Origin: Alloscardovia criceti DSM 17774
Lineage (GTDB): Bacteria > Actinomycetota > Actinomycetes > Actinomycetales > Bifidobacteriaceae
Length of the DNA: 64,000 nucleotides
Direction: 5' to 3'
Assembly (NCBI RefSeq): GCF_000376885.1
Contig: NZ_AQXR01000010.1
Location: 124,001 to 188,000, forward strand
Shown here: piece by piece, positions 34,916 to 43,581 of the stretch
Numbering within the stretch: the first letter of the stretch is position 1
Layout of the letters: every line of letters begins with the position of its first letter
Program-made: the position numbers and the translations under genes
Notes under the pieces: generated by a model
The model's input: only the letters and a program-made list of their open reading frames with translations
The model's database searches: none
Told to the model about the DNA's origin: nothing

Positions 34916-37042
34916 TTACTCGCCGCGCTGTGCCTTGATAATTTCTTCTGCTACGCTCCTTGGAACTTCAGCATAAGAATCCATGGTCATGGAGTACACT
35001 GCACGACCCTGGGTACGGGAGCGAAGATCACCAATGTAGCCGAACATTTCAGCCAATGGCACCTTAGCCTTGATAACCTTCACGCCTGTAGCGTCTTCCA
35101 TAGACTGGATAGCACCACGACGGGAGTTGATGTCACCCATAACGTCACCCATGTACTCTTCTGGAGTACGTACTTCTACAGCCATAATTGGCTCGAGAAT
35201 TACTGGGTTAGCCTTAGGAGCAGCTTCCTTGAATGCCATGGAACCTGCAATCTTGAAGGCCATTTCAGACGAATCAACGTCGTGAACCTGACCATCGGTG
35301 ACGGTTGCCTTCACACCCACAACTGGGAATCCAGCAAGCACACCGGACTGCATAGCTTCCTGTACACCAGCATCAATAGAAGGAATGAATTCCTTGGTGA
35401 TGTGTCCACCAGTAACCTGGTTTTCGAATGCGTAGGTTTCGCCGGAAGTGGTGTCGAGTGGCTCGAAGTTCATCAAAACCTTTGCGAACTGACCAGAACC
35501 ACCGGTCTGCTTCTTGTGCGTGTATTCCTGATTCATTACAGGCTTCTTGATGGTCTCGCGGTAGGAAACCTGTGGGTTACCTACGTTGCACTCTACGTGG
35601 AATTCACGGCGCATACGATCGATCAAGATGTCGAGCTGAAGCTCACCCATACCTGCAATAAGAGTCTGACCAGACTCTTCGTCTGTGGTGACCTGGAAGG
35701 TAGGATCTTCGTCAGACAAACGCTGCAAAGCGATACCCATCTTTTCCTGATCAGCCTTGGTCTTTGGCTCTACTGCAACCTGGATTACAGGTTCTGGGAA
35801 GCTCATGGATTCGAGAACTACTGGGTTCTTTTCATCGCACAAGGTGTCACCCGTGGTGATGTTCTTCAAACCCACGAATGCGTAGATGTTACCAGCGGAT
35901 GCGTGCTCTACAGGATTTTCCTTATCTGCATGCATCTGGAAGAGCTTACCTACGCGCTCCTTCTTACCCTTGTTTGCATTGAGGATGGTGTCACCCTGAG
36001 CTACGGAACCAGAGTAAACGCGCACGTAAACAAGCTTTCCGTAGAATGGGTGTGCAGCAATCTTGAATGCCAAAGCGGAGAATGGCTCATCCTCGGATGG
36101 ATGACGATCGATCTCGATGCTTTCATCAGAAGGATCGGTACCCTTAATTGCTGGGATGTCGCTTGGAGCTGGGAGGAAGTCAATAACTGCATCGAGCATT
36201 GGCTGTACACCCTTATCCTTGAATGCAGAACCGCAGTACACTGGGTAAGCTTCAGAAGCGATAGTGAGCTTACGAACAGCTGTACGAATTTCAGCTTCTG
36301 TAATCTCCTCACCTTCGAAGAACTTGTTCATCAAGTCTTCATCGGTTTCTGCCACAGTTTCAAGGAGCTGCTGACGATAGTCTTCAGCCTTATCCTTCAA
36401 GTCTGCTGGAATCTCAGTGGTCTTGTAAGTCGTACCCTTATCAGCATCGTCATCCCATACGTATGCAACCATGCGTACGAGATCGATAACGCCCATAAAT
36501 TCGTTTTCAGAACCGATTGGGATCTGCATAACGATTGGCTTTGCACCGAGCTTTTCCTTAATGGTGTCTACAGAGTAGTAGAAGTTTGCACCGAGCTTAT
36601 CCATCTTGTTGATGAAGCAGATGCGTGGAACGTTGTACTTATCTGCCTGACGCCATACGGTTTCAGACTGTGGTTCCACACCTTCCTTACCATCGAAAAC
36701 AGCTACAGCACCGTCGAGTACACGCAGGGAGCGCTCTACTTCAGCAGTAAAGTCCACGTGGCCTGGGGTATCGATGATGTTGATCTGGAATCGATCTTCT
36801 GGATCGTGAGACTGGCGGTGCCAGAATGCGGTGGTAGCAGCGGAGGTAATGGTAATACCACGTTCCTTCTCCTGCTCCATCCAGTCCATAGTGGAAGCGC
36901 CATCGTGGGTTTCACCGATCTTGTAGTTTACACCGGTGTAGAAGAGGATACGCTCAGTTGTGGTCGTCTTACCTGCATCAATGTGAGCCATGATACCGAT
37001 ATTACGGACATGTGTGAGATCCTTAAGCACATCTTGTGCCAT
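34916..37042 (-). CDS. fusA: Elongation factor G
   Basis: EF-G drives translocation of the ribosome with GTP. The 708-residue protein has the G domain at the N-terminus ([53 protein letters not shown]) with the G' insertion, then domains II-V (for example [16 protein letters not shown] and [17 protein letters not shown] in domain IV/V). Normal length. ATG has GATAGG upstream, 33 bp after rpsG. It belongs to the rpsL-rpsG-fusA(-tuf) string. Confidence 0.98.
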   Translation of the reverse strand: MAQDVLKDLTHVRNIGIMAHIDAGKTTTTERILFYTGVNYKIGETHDGASTMDWMEQEKERGITITSAATTAFWHRQSHDPEDRFQINIIDTPGHVDFTAEVERSLRVLDGAVAVFDGKEGVEPQSETVWRQADKYNVPRICFINKMDKLGANFYYSVDTIKEKLGAKPIVMQIPIGSENEFMGVIDLVRMVAYVWDDDADKGTTYKTTEIPADLKDKAEDYRQQLLETVAETDEDLMNKFFEGEEITEAEIRTAVRKLTIASEAYPVYCGSAFKDKGVQPMLDAVIDFLPAPSDIPAIKGTDPSDESIEIDRHPSEDEPFSALAFKIAAHPFYGKLVYVRVYSGSVAQGDTILNANKGKKERVGKLFQMHADKENPVEHASAGNIYAFVGLKNITTGDTLCDEKNPVVLESMSFPEPVIQVAVEPKTKADQEKMGIALQRLSDEDPTFQVTTDEESGQTLIAGMGELQLDILIDRMRREFHVECNVGNPQVSYRETIKKPVMNQEYTHKKQTGGSGQFAKVLMNFEPLDTTSGETYAFENQVTGGHITKEFIPSIDAGVQEAMQSGVLAGFPVVGVKATVTDGQVHDVDSSEMAFKIAGSMAFKEAAPKANPVILEPIMAVEVRTPEEYMGDVMGDINSRRGAIQSMEDATGVKVIKAKVPLAEMFGYIGDLRSRTQGRAVYSMTMDSYAEVPRSVAEEIIKAQRGE

Positions 37043-37075
37043 TTTTTACCTATCTTTCCTCGAGTGGGACCGAGA

Positions 37076-37546
37076 TTACCAACGATAGTGAGCAAAGGCC
37101 TTGTTAGCCTCAGCCATCTTGTGGGTGTCTTCACGGCGCTTTACAGAAGCACCGAGACCATTTGCTGCATCGAGAATCTCATTAGCGAGGCGCTCAGACA
37201 TGGTCTTTTCACGACGCTGACGAGAGAAATCGGTGAGCCAGCGCAAAGACAGAGTGTTTGCGCGTGCTGGCTTTACTTCAACTGGAACCTGGTAGGTAGC
37301 ACCACCGACACGGCGGGAACGTACTTCGAGGCTTGGGCGAATGTTGTCCAAAGCGCGCTTCAGTACTGCTACTGGTTCCTGTTCTGTCTTATCCTTAACG
37401 ATATCAAGAGCAGAGTAAACGATATCTTCTGCAATTGCCTTCTTACCGTCGAGGAGGATTTTGTTGATGAGTTGAGCTACGACTGTCGAACCGTAAATTG
37501 GATCTGGCAGGAGCTGGTGCTTTTTTGCTGGTCCTTTACGTGACAT
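37076..37546 (-). CDS. rpsG: 30S ribosomal protein S7
   Basis: S7 nucleates assembly of the 30S head and contacts the mRNA exit region. The 156 residues match the family throughout: [61 protein letters not shown] and the C-terminal [20 protein letters not shown]. The ATG lies one nucleotide after the rpsL stop codon, with its ribosome-binding site inside the end of rpsL, so the two are translated together. Confidence 0.98.
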   Translation of the reverse strand: MSRKGPAKKHQLLPDPIYGSTVVAQLINKILLDGKKAIAEDIVYSALDIVKDKTEQEPVAVLKRALDNIRPSLEVRSRRVGGATYQVPVEVKPARANTLSLRWLTDFSRQRREKTMSERLANEILDAANGLGASVKRREDTHKMAEANKAFAHYRW

Positions 37547-37547
37547 A

Positions 37548-37919
37548 TTACTTAGCCTTCTTTGCGCCGTAGAGGGAACGACCCTGCTTGCGGTCCTTTA
37601 CACCCTGAGTATCGAGAGCACCGCGAACGATGTGGTAACGAACACCAGGAAGATCCTTTACACGACCACCGCGAACGAGCACGATAGAGTGCTCCTGCAA
37701 GTTGTGGCCTTCGCCTGGGATGTAGGCGGTTACTTCAACACCAGAAGAGAGGCGTACACGTGCGACCTTACGCAATGCAGAGTTTGGCTTCTTTGGAGTT
37801 GTGGTATAAACACGAGTGCACACACCGCGACGCAGTGGGCTACCCTTCAATGCCAAAGTCTTGGACTTCTTTGGCTTTGGTTGACGTCCTTTACGGACCA
37901 GCTGTTCAATTGTAGGCAA
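37548..37919 (-). CDS. rpsL: 30S ribosomal protein S12
   Basis: S12 lies at the decoding centre and is the classic site of streptomycin resistance. The 123 residues are standard: [58 protein letters not shown], and [14 protein letters not shown]. The lysine in TPKKPN is the wild-type, streptomycin-sensitive state at the first hotspot, and the second hotspot also reads GRVKDLPGV, as in wild type. The start is TTG at 37919 with GGAG 7 nt upstream. The message begins with a leader of about 210 nt. Confidence 0.97.
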   Translation of the reverse strand: MPTIEQLVRKGRQPKPKKSKTLALKGSPLRRGVCTRVYTTTPKKPNSALRKVARVRLSSGVEVTAYIPGEGHNLQEHSIVLVRGGRVKDLPGVRYHIVRGALDTQGVKDRKQGRSLYGAKKAK

Positions 37920-38138
37920 CTGTTTTCTCCGATTCTTGTTTACAAATTAGTGCGACCGCTTCACTGCGAGCACGTTCAAGAACCCAGAGTTTGCCTCTGA
38001 AAATCTCAACAGCCACAGTCCACCGGCCCGATGGCCCATCATCTCAAGCTTCTCATTACTGGAAACCGTCATCGATTTTGGGATATCCCGCTGCCGTACA
38101 CCTTTACATAGGCATACCAGCGGCACACACGAATTTCG

Positions 38139-38167
38139 AGTATACCAGATGGCGCGACGCAAAACAA
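38139..38167 (-). promoter_or_regulatory. Candidate rpsL operon promoter
   Basis: On the minus strand TTGTTT (38162-38167) and TGGTATACT, an extended -10 (hexamer 38139-38144), are separated by 17 nt. Transcription would begin near 38132, leaving a leader of about 210 nt before the TTG start of rpsL. Confidence 0.6.
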
Positions 38168-38671
38168 GATTTTACTTACTGCCCGCGTTTCATTTTTTCG
38201 GCCGTAACTTTCAGTATGGATAAGAGATCAGAGATTATGAAGGTGCACGCCGACCGTTCTCAGGCCTGCATTCGCCTTATGTAAAAGCTTCGGACCAACG
38301 ATATTTATTATAACGTGAGCGCCACCTCTCACGCTGGAAGCGATATTATTTCGCCAGAATCGAACTCGCGCCTATCCATCCTCATCTTTGCTAGATTTCG
38401 AGAGCGCTGATATCCACGAAAACTCTAGTGTCCATCCAACCGGCAACAGTTTGACGATAAGTCCGAAGAACCTATCGTCAAACGTATCACCCAATCCCAT
38501 GAAGCGATGTATTTGGAGGGAAAATTCAATGTAATCGCTTCTGTGAGTGTGACAACTTCTAGTTTACCGATGTAAATTTTTGACCGTATCACTCAAAAGT
38601 GTGATTTTCTGAGGCAAATCTTTATACTCTCTCGATACGGCACGAGCACCTCAGTTTTTCCGCTTGAGCGC

Positions 38672-38677
38672 TATACT
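38672..38677 (+). promoter_or_regulatory. Candidate -10 element of the AEC transporter gene
   Basis: TATACT about 118 bp before the AEC start; a second TATACT lies at 38623. Neither has a good -35, so the call is weak. Confidence 0.25.
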
Positions 38678-38794
38678 GTGAGAGCTAAATTATGTGAATG
38701 CCTTACAGACCTAATCAGGTAACGTATGCTACTAGAGGTACATGTGATGACACACAATGACGTTAAACATAATTAACCATAATGAGGAGTCTTC

Positions 38795-39721
38795 ATGACG
38801 CAGGTTTTGCTCAATGCGGCAGCATTTGTATTCATTATTATCATTGGACGATTCCTCGAGTACCGTCATATTACTCCGGCAAACGCGAGCGAAAGTCTCA
38901 GAAAAATTCTGATGAATGTCACTTTGCCGGCAGCTATTATCTTTAATTTCACCCAAACCACCCTATCGTCAGGATTAATGATGCTCAGTCTGGCTGCGCT
39001 GGGCTTGCTGGCAAATGTGGTGATGGTCATTGTGGGCATGGTGATGACCCGCAAGAAGGCTGCAGGCACCAAGGCCTTATATATGCTCTGTTTGCCTTCG
39101 CAGAACATCGGAGCCTTTAGCATTCCCTTTGTGCAGTCTTTTCTGCCACCGCTCGGCACAGTGACTGCATGCATGTTTGACGTGGGAAATTCGATAGCTT
39201 GCACGGGCGGCACCTACGCTTTTACTTCGGAGTATATTTCTGAAAAAGCTGGGGGCATCAATTACAAAGCTTTTGCCAAACGCTTACTGACGAGCACACC
39301 ACTGATGACGTATATTGTCATGTTTGTCATCACCAGCGTGGGCATCACATTACCCGATTTTGCAGTCAGCCTTATCCATCCTTTGGCGCTGGCCAATCCC
39401 AGCATTGCCATGCTGATGATCGGCATGATGATTCGTGTGGAATTCAAGCGTGAGTATGTGACAGATATCGTAAAAATTCTTGGCCTGCGCCATCTCTTGT
39501 CGATTGTTTTGGCTCTGCTGTGCTATTTTCTTTTGCCTTTTGACCTGATTGTGCGTCAGAGTTTGGTCATTGTCGCCTTCGCACCACTGAGCATCTTGGC
39601 ACCCGCCTACACGGCATTATGTGGTGGAGATAGTGGAAAAGCGAGCGCGATTAACAGCCTGTCGATTATTTTCAGTGTTATGGAAATTACGGCTCTGCTT
39701 GTTGTAATGGGCTTGAATTAA
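38795..39721 (+). CDS. AEC (auxin efflux carrier) family transporter
   Basis: A 308-residue membrane protein with about ten predicted spans. The AEC/malate-permease fold is indicated by SLRKILMNVTLPAAIIFNFTQT in the first half and by the second-half GMMIRVEF and CGGDSGKASAINSLSIIFSVM segments, the last being the conserved end of the family. Bacterial members move organic acids such as malate or malonate; the substrate here is unknown. ATG has GAGGAG 6 nt upstream. It stands alone, far from the divergent rpsL operon and opposite to the converging tRNA-His. Confidence 0.85.
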   Translation: MTQVLLNAAAFVFIIIIGRFLEYRHITPANASESLRKILMNVTLPAAIIFNFTQTTLSSGLMMLSLAALGLLANVVMVIVGMVMTRKKAAGTKALYMLCLPSQNIGAFSIPFVQSFLPPLGTVTACMFDVGNSIACTGGTYAFTSEYISEKAGGINYKAFAKRLLTSTPLMTYIVMFVITSVGITLPDFAVSLIHPLALANPSIAMLMIGMMIRVEFKREYVTDIVKILGLRHLLSIVLALLCYFLLPFDLIVRQSLVIVAFAPLSILAPAYTALCGGDSGKASAINSLSIIFSVMEITALLVVMGLN

Positions 39722-39786
39722 AAGTACGCAAGGATTTAAAAGGAACGCAATAAAAGGAAAACCGGAAGAGCGCGGAGAAAAAAGAA

Positions 39787-39818
39787 AAGTTCCTTGTGGC
39801 CGAAACCTCAAGGAACTT
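39787..39818 (-). terminator. Terminator of tRNA-His
   Basis: Arms 39787-39796 and 39809-39818 pair over 10 bp; leftward the stem is followed by CTTTTCTTTTTT. It sits directly 3' of the tRNA. Confidence 0.8.
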
Positions 39819-39822
39819 GAAC

Positions 39823-39900
39823 TGGGGTGGCTGACGAGACTTGAACTCGCGACCTCCTGAACCACAATCAGGTGCTACTACCGACTGAGCTACAGCCACC
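39823..39900 (-). tRNA. tRNA-His (GTG anticodon)
   Basis: The minus strand folds as a cloverleaf with acceptor GTGGCTG/CAGCCAC, D-arm GCTCAGTCGGTAGTAGC, anticodon GTG in TTGTGGT, and T-loop TTCAAGT. An extra G precedes the acceptor stem and faces discriminator C, the G-1:C73 identity pair unique to histidine tRNA. CCA is encoded. Coordinates include both G-1 and CCA. Confidence 0.95.
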
Positions 39901-40016
39901 ACGCTTGCACGGATTTTGTGCAACGTATGAGAGTGTACACTATGCTCTGGAACGACACGGCGATGAGCTGAAAAAAAATTTGAATTATCGCATGGATAAC
40001 ACTTTTAAGACCTCTG

Positions 40017-41174
40017 TTATGCCTTTTCACTTGCGTTTTTCGCGTTTATTGCCTCTTGAGCCATGCGCAGAAACGCCTGCACAGAGCTGGAAATGCTGTA
40101 GTGTGCCTGCGTGTGGAGTGCATATCGTCTGCCCCACTGCTTGCGTTCGTCTGCGTGTTCAATCCACCAGTCGATTTTTCGCGCCAAAGTTCTGGCGTCT
40201 CCCACGGGAAACAGAGACTCTTCCACGAGAGCAAAATCTCCTGCCGCACTTAACTCTGAGGAAGCGATAATCGGCACCACGCCCACGGCCATGGCTTCGA
40301 TAACGGATATGCCTTCGATATCTGCTTGAGAAGCATGTACGAGAAGATGTGCTTTTTTCAAGAAATTCGGCATCAGTTCGTGTGGTATAAAGCCGATGAA
40401 GAACTTTCCCCACCCTAGTCTCATCATGGCGTAGAGGCGCAGGCGCTTTTCTAACGGTCCCGATCCTGCGAGGCGCAGCTCAATATCATCCTTGTATTTG
40501 CTCAGGGAAATGGCTCGAATTAACGTGTGTTGAGCCTTTTCGGAACTCAGACGACCCGAGGATGCGACGACTATTTTGCCTTTATGCAATGGCGGTTCAG
40601 ACTCGCGCATGGTAAACGCCTCATCGTCGTATCCGTTGGAAAAAACGTGTAGATGCTGCGTAAAACCATTGATGAGTAATAAGCGTTCCTCCATGTGCGT
40701 AGGCACATGAATATGTTCGATATCCTCGTAGAAGCCCTTCCACATCCAACGGTAGATATGGTGGATAATATGCGCAATTGCGCCCAGAAAAGGCGCATTG
40801 GCCACGATATTTTCCGGTTGCACGTGGAAACCGGCGGTGACGGGGATATTATGCGCTTTGCAATATTTCAGCGCAGCCCGACCGAAAGAAAAAGGCATAT
40901 AAATATGGACGAGATCCACATCCGCGAAGGCAGTTTTAAATAATTCCGTATCCGCATGCGCAAAGGCTAGCTGATGTGGCTTCGCAAAATGTGTGACCAC
41001 AGGAATGTACTGCTCGCGTGCACGATAGCGCTTATCCGGTGCATCCACACCCACTAGTCGCACCTCGTGGCCGAGACGTTCAAGCTCGTGAGCGAACTGG
41101 GCTGCGGAATTTGATGTACCGTTTCCGCCCTTACCTAATGTATCTACTACTAGTGCAATCCTCAGCCTTCTCAT
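40017..41174 (-). CDS. GT4-family glycosyltransferase
   Basis: A 385-residue GT-B glycosyltransferase. The N-terminal acceptor domain starts MRRLRIALVVDTLGKGGNGTSN, and the C-terminal nucleotide-sugar domain has VVASSGRLSSEKAQHTLIRA and the GT4 EX7E-type region ADIEGISVIEAMAVGVVPI. It resembles enzymes that put sugars on diacylglycerol or phosphatidylinositol, fitting membrane glycolipid synthesis, but the acceptor is not deducible. Several Trp/Tyr/Ile-rich helices (HHIYRWMWKGFY) suggest membrane association. No ribosome-binding site; TAGTAT lies 7 nt before the ATG. It diverges from purT by 52 bp. Confidence 0.85.
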   Translation of the reverse strand: MRRLRIALVVDTLGKGGNGTSNSAAQFAHELERLGHEVRLVGVDAPDKRYRAREQYIPVVTHFAKPHQLAFAHADTELFKTAFADVDLVHIYMPFSFGRAALKYCKAHNIPVTAGFHVQPENIVANAPFLGAIAHIIHHIYRWMWKGFYEDIEHIHVPTHMEERLLLINGFTQHLHVFSNGYDDEAFTMRESEPPLHKGKIVVASSGRLSSEKAQHTLIRAISLSKYKDDIELRLAGSGPLEKRLRLYAMMRLGWGKFFIGFIPHELMPNFLKKAHLLVHASQADIEGISVIEAMAVGVVPIIASSELSAAGDFALVEESLFPVGDARTLARKIDWWIEHADERKQWGRRYALHTQAHYSISSSVQAFLRMAQEAINAKNASEKA

Positions 41175-41181
41175 ACAGGTA

Positions 41182-41187
41182 ATACTA
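41182..41187 (-). promoter_or_regulatory. Candidate -10 for a leaderless glycosyltransferase mRNA
   Basis: TAGTAT on the minus strand, 7 nt before the ATG at 41174, with no Shine-Dalgarno between. Confidence 0.35.
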
Positions 41188-41213
41188 CGTGTCCGTTAGT
41201 ACCGCGCACGTGA

Positions 41214-41219
41214 CACAAT
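41214..41219 (+). promoter_or_regulatory. Candidate -10 for a leaderless purT mRNA
   Basis: CACAAT stands 7 nt before the purT ATG; the intervening AAAAATT cannot serve as a ribosome-binding site. The -35 is poor. Confidence 0.3.
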
Positions 41220-41226
41220 AAAAATT

Positions 41227-42504
41227 ATGAATTCTCAGGCTCGTCATGATTTCACTTCTCGTCCACTTGGATCTCCCTACAGCGCAGATAAATCTGCTGT
41301 AACGCGCATTATGTTGCTGGGTTCTGGAGAACTCGGTAAGGAAATTGCGCTGGAAGCAATGCGTTTAGGTGCGTATGTGATTGCAGTAGATTCGTATGAA
41401 CACGCGCCGGCGCAGCATATTGCCCACGAAAGTTATGCCATTGATATGAGCAATGCACAGACCTTGGGAAAGCTCATCGCAGAGGTGCAACCCGACATTA
41501 TTGTGCCCGAGGTGGAGGCCATTGCCACCTCTGAATTGAGCGTGGCAAAAAGCGCAGGCATCCAAGTCGTGCCTAGCGTATCTATTGCACAGATTTGCAT
41601 GAATCGCGAGGCTTTGCGCATCACTGCTGCGGAAAAATGCAACGTGCCTACCACACCATATGCTTTTGCACAGTCCGAGTCGGAATTGTTGGAAGGTGCA
41701 CGCACGGTAGGTTTTCCGTGCGTGATTAAGCCTATTTTATCCTCCTCGGGTCACGGTCAGTCCATTGCACGCTCGCAAGAAGATATCGCGCGCTCGTGGG
41801 AAATTGCGCAAGAAGGTCGCCGCACAGCATCTGATGGTACGGTATCGCGCGTCATTGTGGAGGCTTTTGCACCGCTGGACTATGAGCTGACCATTCTCAC
41901 GGTTTCCTCCAGTGCTGGCGTAGTAACGTGTGCACCTATCGGTCATGTACAGCAAGATGGCGATTATAGGCAGTCGTGGCAGCCAGCCCACGTGCCATCG
42001 GAGGTGCTTGACAAGGCGCAGCATATTGCACGCACCGTGGTGGAGCAACTGGTCCAGGACGCTCAGGCAGCGGGTGAAAAGGGTTGGGGCGTTTTCGGAG
42101 TGGAAATTTTCGTGCTCCGTGACGGTTCAGTGCTTTTCAACGAGGTTTCTCCTCGCCCGCATGACACGGGTATGGTGACGATGATTTCGCAAAACCTCAG
42201 CGAGTTTGCTTTACACGCGCGCGCAATTCTCGGCATTCCTGTGACCCCAGAATCCGTAGCATTGCGTAATACTTCTACCGTGAGCGCCAGCCGCGCAGTC
42301 GTTGTAGAAGGCGAAGGTGAAGCGATTTTCACCGGTGTAGACAAAGCTTTGGCTCACCCGCATACGGATGTGCGCATTTTCGGTAAGCCACGCGTGCATG
42401 GGCACCGGCGCATGGCCGTTTTGCTCGCCAATGCCACTACCGAAGCGGAGGCTAGGCAAACCACCCAGCAGATGCTGGACGATGTCACCATCACAATTCA
42501 CTAA
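41227..42504 (+). CDS. purT: Formate-dependent phosphoribosylglycinamide formyltransferase
   Basis: PurT formylates GAR in step 3 of purine synthesis using formate and ATP, instead of the folate-dependent PurN. The 425-residue ATP-grasp protein shows IMLLGSGELGKEIALEAMRLGAYVIAVD, then PEVEAIAT, CVIKPILSSSGHGQSIA and VLFNEVSPRPHDTGMVT, ending in GKPRVHGHRRMAVLLA, all PurT hallmarks. An N-terminal extension of about 25 residues precedes the core. No ribosome-binding site is present. It is the first of the pur genes here; formate is a fermentation product in bifidobacteria, so this choice of enzyme suits them. Confidence 0.95.
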   Translation: MNSQARHDFTSRPLGSPYSADKSAVTRIMLLGSGELGKEIALEAMRLGAYVIAVDSYEHAPAQHIAHESYAIDMSNAQTLGKLIAEVQPDIIVPEVEAIATSELSVAKSAGIQVVPSVSIAQICMNREALRITAAEKCNVPTTPYAFAQSESELLEGARTVGFPCVIKPILSSSGHGQSIARSQEDIARSWEIAQEGRRTASDGTVSRVIVEAFAPLDYELTILTVSSSAGVVTCAPIGHVQQDGDYRQSWQPAHVPSEVLDKAQHIARTVVEQLVQDAQAAGEKGWGVFGVEIFVLRDGSVLFNEVSPRPHDTGMVTMISQNLSEFALHARAILGIPVTPESVALRNTSTVSASRAVVVEGEGEAIFTGVDKALAHPHTDVRIFGKPRVHGHRRMAVLLANATTEAEARQTTQQMLDDVTITIH

Positions 42505-42657
42505 GCCCTGCACCTTGCACGGTTAAAATACACTCCATCCGCACCTAAAATAAGCGCCACTCGGAAGGCTTCTGTATCTATGTCTTTGTAGTTGGCACTT
42601 GTTACTCTAAATACGTTATCAGCGCACCGCTATTGCATTTCGCAGGAAAGGCCATCC

Positions 42658-43407
42658 ATGGAAAAGCGCGAAAAACTCTATGAAGGCAAGGCAAAAAAAC
42701 TTTACGCTACAGACAATCCAGACGTACTCTGGGTTGAGTATATGAATCAAGCCACTGCTGGCAATGGCGCAAAGAAGGAACAAATTGAGGGTAAAGGTCG
42801 TTTAAATAACAGAATTACTTCCGTTATTTTTAACGAATTGCTCTACCGTGGCATTTCGAGCCACTTCATCAAGCAGATTAGCGAAACCGAGCAGTTGAAC
42901 CGTCATTTGACCATGTTCCCGCTGGAAATTATCGCGCGTAATATCGCAGCTGGCTCCTTCGCCAAGCGTTATGGCATTGAGGAAGGCACCGTACTGAGCC
43001 GTCCGGTTGTAGAATTCTGCTTGAAGGACGATGCTTTGGGAGATCCTTTCATCAACTCTGATGATGCAATTGCTCTGGGCATTGCTACCCCTGATCAGCT
43101 GGATATCATCCGCGCCAAGGCCCGAGAGGTCAACCACGCACTGACGGCCATGTTTGCAGATATTAACGTTACGCTGGTCGATTTCAAGATTGAAATGGGC
43201 GTCACCTCCGATGGCACAATTTTGCTGGCTGACGAAGTCACACCTGATACCTGCCGTTTGTGGGACTCTCGGAAGACCGAAGCCGGACACATCGAGCGTC
43301 TGGACAAGGATATCTTCCGCAAGGATTTGGGGAGCATTATTCCAGCATACGAAGAAATCCTCGCACGCTTGGAAGAATTGAACGCTTCTCATAACCTCCA
43401 TAACTAG
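42658..43407 (+). CDS. purC: Phosphoribosylaminoimidazole-succinocarboxamide synthase
   Basis: PurC joins aspartate to CAIR to form SAICAR, step 8 of purine synthesis. The 249 residues start [19 protein letters not shown] and contain [45 protein letters not shown], and [15 protein letters not shown], the family's ATP and substrate motifs. I chose ATG 42658 for AGGAAAGG 6 nt upstream; an ATG 66 nt earlier would add residues foreign to the family. A terminator follows, so purC is separable from purL. Confidence 0.97.
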   Translation: MEKREKLYEGKAKKLYATDNPDVLWVEYMNQATAGNGAKKEQIEGKGRLNNRITSVIFNELLYRGISSHFIKQISETEQLNRHLTMFPLEIIARNIAAGSFAKRYGIEEGTVLSRPVVEFCLKDDALGDPFINSDDAIALGIATPDQLDIIRAKAREVNHALTAMFADINVTLVDFKIEMGVTSDGTILLADEVTPDTCRLWDSRKTEAGHIERLDKDIFRKDLGSIIPAYEEILARLEELNASHNLHN

Positions 43408-43413
43408 TACTTC

Positions 43414-43446
43414 ATGCCGGTGTTTTTACGCCGGCATATCTTTTTT
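43414..43446 (+). terminator. Terminator of purC
   Basis: Arms 43414-43422 and 43429-43437 make a 9-bp stem with one G-U pair, followed by ATCTTTTTT. Confidence 0.85.
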
Positions 43447-43581
43447 CTGAACATTTTTCTGAACAAAACTCATAGAAACACCATTCTGCGCGGGCTCAAA
43501 GCTCGAGACTTCTCGGCGTGAGAGCGTACAGAACTGCACATCACAATTAACTCCCCTAGCCAACCTCGATAAAGGACTGAC

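Larger units (their letters stand above)
37920..38794. other. 875-bp gap between rpsL and the AEC transporter gene
   Basis: The left 210 bp is the rpsL leader and its promoter. The remaining 620 bp has no credible gene. It contains a hairpin CGTGAG/CTCACG near 38315, a 10-bp inverted repeat TTTGACGATA/TATCGTCAAA (38451-38460 and 38474-38483), an ATCAC/GTGAT dyad near 38590-38605, and two TATACT hexamers (38623 and 38672) that could be -10 elements for the AEC gene. Confidence 0.5.

Noticed and set aside
35282-37543. A 753-codon open frame on the + strand opposite fusA and rpsG
   Set aside because: It spans two real genes on the other strand and has Cys/Trp/His-rich, non-protein-like composition; it is an antisense shadow.
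38216-38404. A possible decayed gene: a 22-codon frame, one stop, then about 40 further open codons
   Set aside because: Too short, no similarity that I recognise, no clear ribosome-binding site; could be chance.
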